A DNA stretch of 16,231 nucleotides, from the NCBI GenBank assembly GCA_002305125.1, contig DBQG01000024.1, positions 1 to 16,231 on the forward strand, given 5' to 3'. Origin of the DNA: Patescibacteria group bacterium UBA1400. Its GTDB lineage: Bacteria > Patescibacteriota > Microgenomatia > UBA1400. The position numbers and the translations under genes were made by a program. Under the pieces are notes generated by a model. That model saw only the letters and a list, made by a program, of their open reading frames with translations, was not told where the DNA came from and searched no databases. Every line of letters begins with the position of its first letter. Within the stretch, counting starts at the first letter, position 1. Positions 14,536 to 16,231 of the stretch are shown here, one piece after another.

Positions 14536-15563
14536 TTTTCCTCCATCGCTAGATTTTTATGATACCATTTTTGATAATATTTCTGATAATCTCCAGACTT
14601 AACTGTCCTCCACCAGGCCTCATTTTCCCTGTACCAGGCAACTGTCTTTTCAAGATAAACTTCAAAATCAAATTGGGGCTGATAACCCAGTTCTTTTTTA
14701 GCTTTAGACCAGTCAATAGCATACCGGATATCATGACCAGGCCTATCCTTCACCAAGGTTAAAAATTCAGGGCTTTTTCCTAAAATAGAGCAAATCTTTT
14801 CAGCTACCTTAATATTAGTAACATCATCGGTTAAACCGCCTATAAGATAAGTTTCTCCCACCTTGCCCCGCTGTAGAACCAAATCAATGGCCCGGCAGTG
14901 ATCTTCCACATAAAGCCAATCCCTCATCTGCTTACCATCACCATAAATAGGTACTGATTTTTCTTCCAAAAGATTTGTTATTGTCTGGGGAATAAACTTT
15001 TCCGGAAACTGATAAGGACCAAAGTTATTAGATGTGTTTGTGGTCGTAACAGGAAGGCCAAAGGTTTTAAAATAGGAACGAACCAAACAATCTGCTCCAG
15101 CCTTAGAAGCTGAATAAGGACTATTAGGTTTTAAGCAGGATTTTTCGGAAAATTTTTCCGAAGAGTTAAACTCAAGAGTCCCAAATACCTCATCAGTGGA
15201 AATATGATGGAAACGCTTGACTTTATGCTTTAAGGCTGATTCCAACAGTACCTGAGTCCCCAAAACATTGGTCTTAACAAATACTTCCGGACCCATAATA
15301 GATCTATCAACATGAGATTCAGCGGCAAAATGAACCACCGCCTCAACCTCTGCCACAACCTTGTCAACCAAATTTTTATCACTGATATCTCCCTTAACAA
15401 AAGAATAGTTTGGATTATCTTGAACAGACTTTAGATTTTCAAGATTGCCGGCATAAGTTAAAACATCTAGGTTAATGATTTTATCCTGAGGGTGATTTTT
15501 AAGCCAATAAAGAATAAAGTTTGAGCCAATAAATCCGGCTCCGCCCGTAACAAGCAACTTCAT
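14532..15563 (-). CDS. rmlB: dTDP-glucose 4,6-dehydratase
   Basis: A 343-aa extended short-chain dehydrogenase of usual length. It turns dTDP-glucose into dTDP-4-keto-6-deoxyglucose. Motifs seen are LLVTGGAGFIGSNF at 3-16, NLDVLTYAGNLENL at 31-44, HFAAESHVDRSI at 78-89, ISTDEVFGTL at 121-130 with Asp124-Glu125, the catalytic Tyr150-x3-Lys154 (YSASK), SNNFGPYQFPEKFIP at 178-192, and DGKQMRDWLYVEDHCRAI at 209-226. All catalytic residues are in place. AAGGAG at 15574-15569, 5 bases before the ATG, is the best Shine-Dalgarno in the window and lies just after the stop of the YkuK-like gene. The stop overlaps the rmlC start as ATGA. No rmlA is in the window. Confidence 0.97.
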   Translation of the reverse strand: MKLLVTGGAGFIGSNFILYWLKNHPQDKIINLDVLTYAGNLENLKSVQDNPNYSFVKGDISDKNLVDKVVAEVEAVVHFAAESHVDRSIMGPEVFVKTNVLGTQVLLESALKHKVKRFHHISTDEVFGTLEFNSSEKFSEKSCLKPNSPYSASKAGADCLVRSYFKTFGLPVTTTNTSNNFGPYQFPEKFIPQTITNLLEEKSVPIYGDGKQMRDWLYVEDHCRAIDLVLQRGKVGETYLIGGLTDDVTNIKVAEKICSILGKSPEFLTLVKDRPGHDIRYAIDWSKAKKELGYQPQFDFEVYLEKTVAWYRENEAWWRTVKSGDYQKYYQKWYHKNLAMEEK

Positions 15564-15568
15564 ATTAA

Positions 15569-15574
15569 CTCCTT
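15569..15574 (-). promoter_or_regulatory. strong ribosome binding site of rmlB
   Basis: AAGGAG on the minus strand, 5 bases before the rmlB ATG at 15563, in the 12-base gap after the YkuK-like gene. It contrasts with ugd, the membrane protein gene and the YkuK-like gene, which have none. Confidence 0.75.
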
Positions 15575-15575
15575 T

Positions 15576-16079
15576 TTAAGAATGTTTATCTGCTATAGTG
15601 CAGGCTCCATATGATTCAGGTTTAGTTTTGGCAATATAACCATTGCCGGTAACCATTCCCACTACTTCTTTAATCATATCCCTTGTTTCTCCGGTTCTGC
15701 CAACATCAATATGAATTTCAAGCTCATAGTTTTTTTCACCATTAAGCTGTTTGTTTAAAATGGGTAAAAATTGGGAAGCAAGATCAAGGGAAAATAAAGT
15801 TTCTGTATAAATTTTATCCCTCAGAGAGTTGGGCTTTCTTCTTTTTTGCCGCTGATAAAAGTAACGGCCACCTTTGCCCACTTTATGAACCACAATAGCT
15901 CCGATTAAACTCAACTCTTTTTTCCCATTAAGACGGCGTTCGTGAGAATCACTGCCAATAACCACCCGATAAGAACTATCAGTGTCTGTTTTAATAAATT
16001 TGGCTATTTCTGTGCTTACTCTTCTTAGGGTTAATCTGCCTAAATTAGGGTTTTCAAACACAGCCTTTAGACTATTCAC
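15576..16079 (-). CDS. YkuK/DUF458 family RNase H-like protein
   Basis: A 167-aa protein of the DUF458 family, to which Bacillus YkuK belongs; it is predicted to have an RNase H-like fold, with no firmly known function to my knowledge. Matching parts are VVIGSDSHE at 39-47, where Asp43 would sit on the first strand, IGAIVVH at 59-65, HIDVGRTGETRDMIKEVVGM at 123-142 and GYIAKTKPESYGACTIADKH at 147-166, with the acidic residues expected to hold metal at Asp43, Asp125 and Asp164. The start is GTG at 16079, with no Shine-Dalgarno; TATAAT ends 9 bases before it. It ends 12 bases before rmlB, so it probably heads the rhamnose operon. Confidence 0.85.
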   Translation of the reverse strand: MNSLKAVFENPNLGRLTLRRVSTEIAKFIKTDTDSSYRVVIGSDSHERRLNGKKELSLIGAIVVHKVGKGGRYFYQRQKRRKPNSLRDKIYTETLFSLDLASQFLPILNKQLNGEKNYELEIHIDVGRTGETRDMIKEVVGMVTGNGYIAKTKPESYGACTIADKHS

Positions 16080-16088
16080 AATTTATAA

Positions 16089-16094
16089 ATTATA
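16089..16094 (-). promoter_or_regulatory. candidate -10 element for the YkuK-rmlBCD transcript
   Basis: TATAAT on the minus strand, 9 bases before the GTG at 16079. A weak TTTAAT lies 17 bases further upstream as a possible -35. The terminator at 16143-16165 behind it fits a new transcription unit beginning here, with little or no leader. Confidence 0.5.
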
Positions 16095-16142
16095 CCTCAA
16101 TTAAAACCTTAATTAAAGCAACTTTAACCAAAGTTTAATCTT

Positions 16143-16165
16143 AAAAAAGCTGGCTAAAACTAGCC
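16143..16165 (-). terminator. small intrinsic terminator for the gene at the right edge
   Basis: On the minus strand GGCTA-GTTT-TAGCC forms a 5-bp stem with a 4-base loop, followed by AGC and six T. The stem overlaps the stop codon of the partial frame at the window edge. The stem is short, but the T run in the right place makes a weak terminator likely, separating that gene from the YkuK-rml unit. Confidence 0.55.
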
Positions 16166-16231
16166 CTTAACCGCCAAGACTGCTTTTAACTTTTGCTTGT
16201 GATAACGATTATGTTCTTTCACTAGACTCAT
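16160..16231 (-). CDS. possible C-terminal fragment of an unknown protein, cut by window edge
   Basis: One minus-strand frame is open from the right edge to a TAG at 16162-16160, encoding 23 residues rich in Lys, His and Arg (ending KLKAVLAVKG). The first in-window codon is ATG, which may be internal. The other two minus-strand frames have early stops, and a terminator follows at once, so this is plausibly the end of a real gene. The stretch is too short to name a family. Confidence 0.35.
   Translation of the reverse strand: MSLVKEHNRYHKQKLKAVLAVKG

Overview
The window is AT-rich bacterial DNA (roughly one third G+C by eye), densely packed with genes, and uses the standard bacterial code: TGA acts as a stop in several overlapping gene junctions. 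No rRNA, tRNA, insertion sequence or CRISPR array was seen. The gene style (short intergenic gaps, weak Shine-Dalgarno use, many GT2 and GT-C glycosyltransferases, a YkuK-type RNase H-like protein) suggests an uncultivated Candidate Phyla Radiation bacterium, possibly of the Microgenomates group. That placement is an inference from gene content, not from a marker gene phylogeny.

Left block (1-9884, all on the minus strand). Read in the direction of transcription it is one tightly coupled gene string. It starts with UDP-glucose 6-dehydrogenase (ugd), a catalytically altered paralogue of GDP-mannose 4,6-dehydratase, and a canonical gmd. Next come a polyprenyl-phosphate mannosyltransferase with a GtrA membrane domain, a GT2 domain fused to a GT-C membrane glycosyltransferase, and an ALG5-like polyprenyl-phosphate glucosyltransferase. 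It ends with an MptB/GT87-like membrane mannosyltransferase and a GT39-like membrane glycosyltransferase cut by the left edge. Together they could make activated sugars (UDP-glucuronate, GDP-6-deoxyhexose), load sugars onto a polyprenyl phosphate carrier, and transfer them outside the membrane onto protein or glycan.

Middle (9885-13023). Two minus-strand genes follow: a uridine-kinase-like P-loop kinase flanked by a diverged direct repeat, and a class I SAM methyltransferase. A 59-base AT-rich divergent promoter region separates them from a plus-strand pair: an unrecognised histidine-rich membrane protein and trmD (tRNA m1G37 methyltransferase). trmD is away from its usual rpsP-rimM-rplS partners.

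Right block (13020-16231, minus strand). A YkuK/DUF458 RNase H-like gene heads a dTDP-L-rhamnose string, rmlB-rmlC-rmlD. rmlD converges on trmD with overlapping stop codons. rmlA is not in the window. At the right edge is a possible C-terminal fragment of another minus-strand gene, closed by a small intrinsic terminator.

The points most worth a second look are the GT2/GT-C fusion inside a self-contained lipid-linked-sugar module, the gmd paralogue that has lost its catalytic Glu and NADP-binding Arg pair, a repeated -10 placement 7 to 9 bases before start codons that suggests leaderless mRNAs, and the diverged repeat around the kinase gene.
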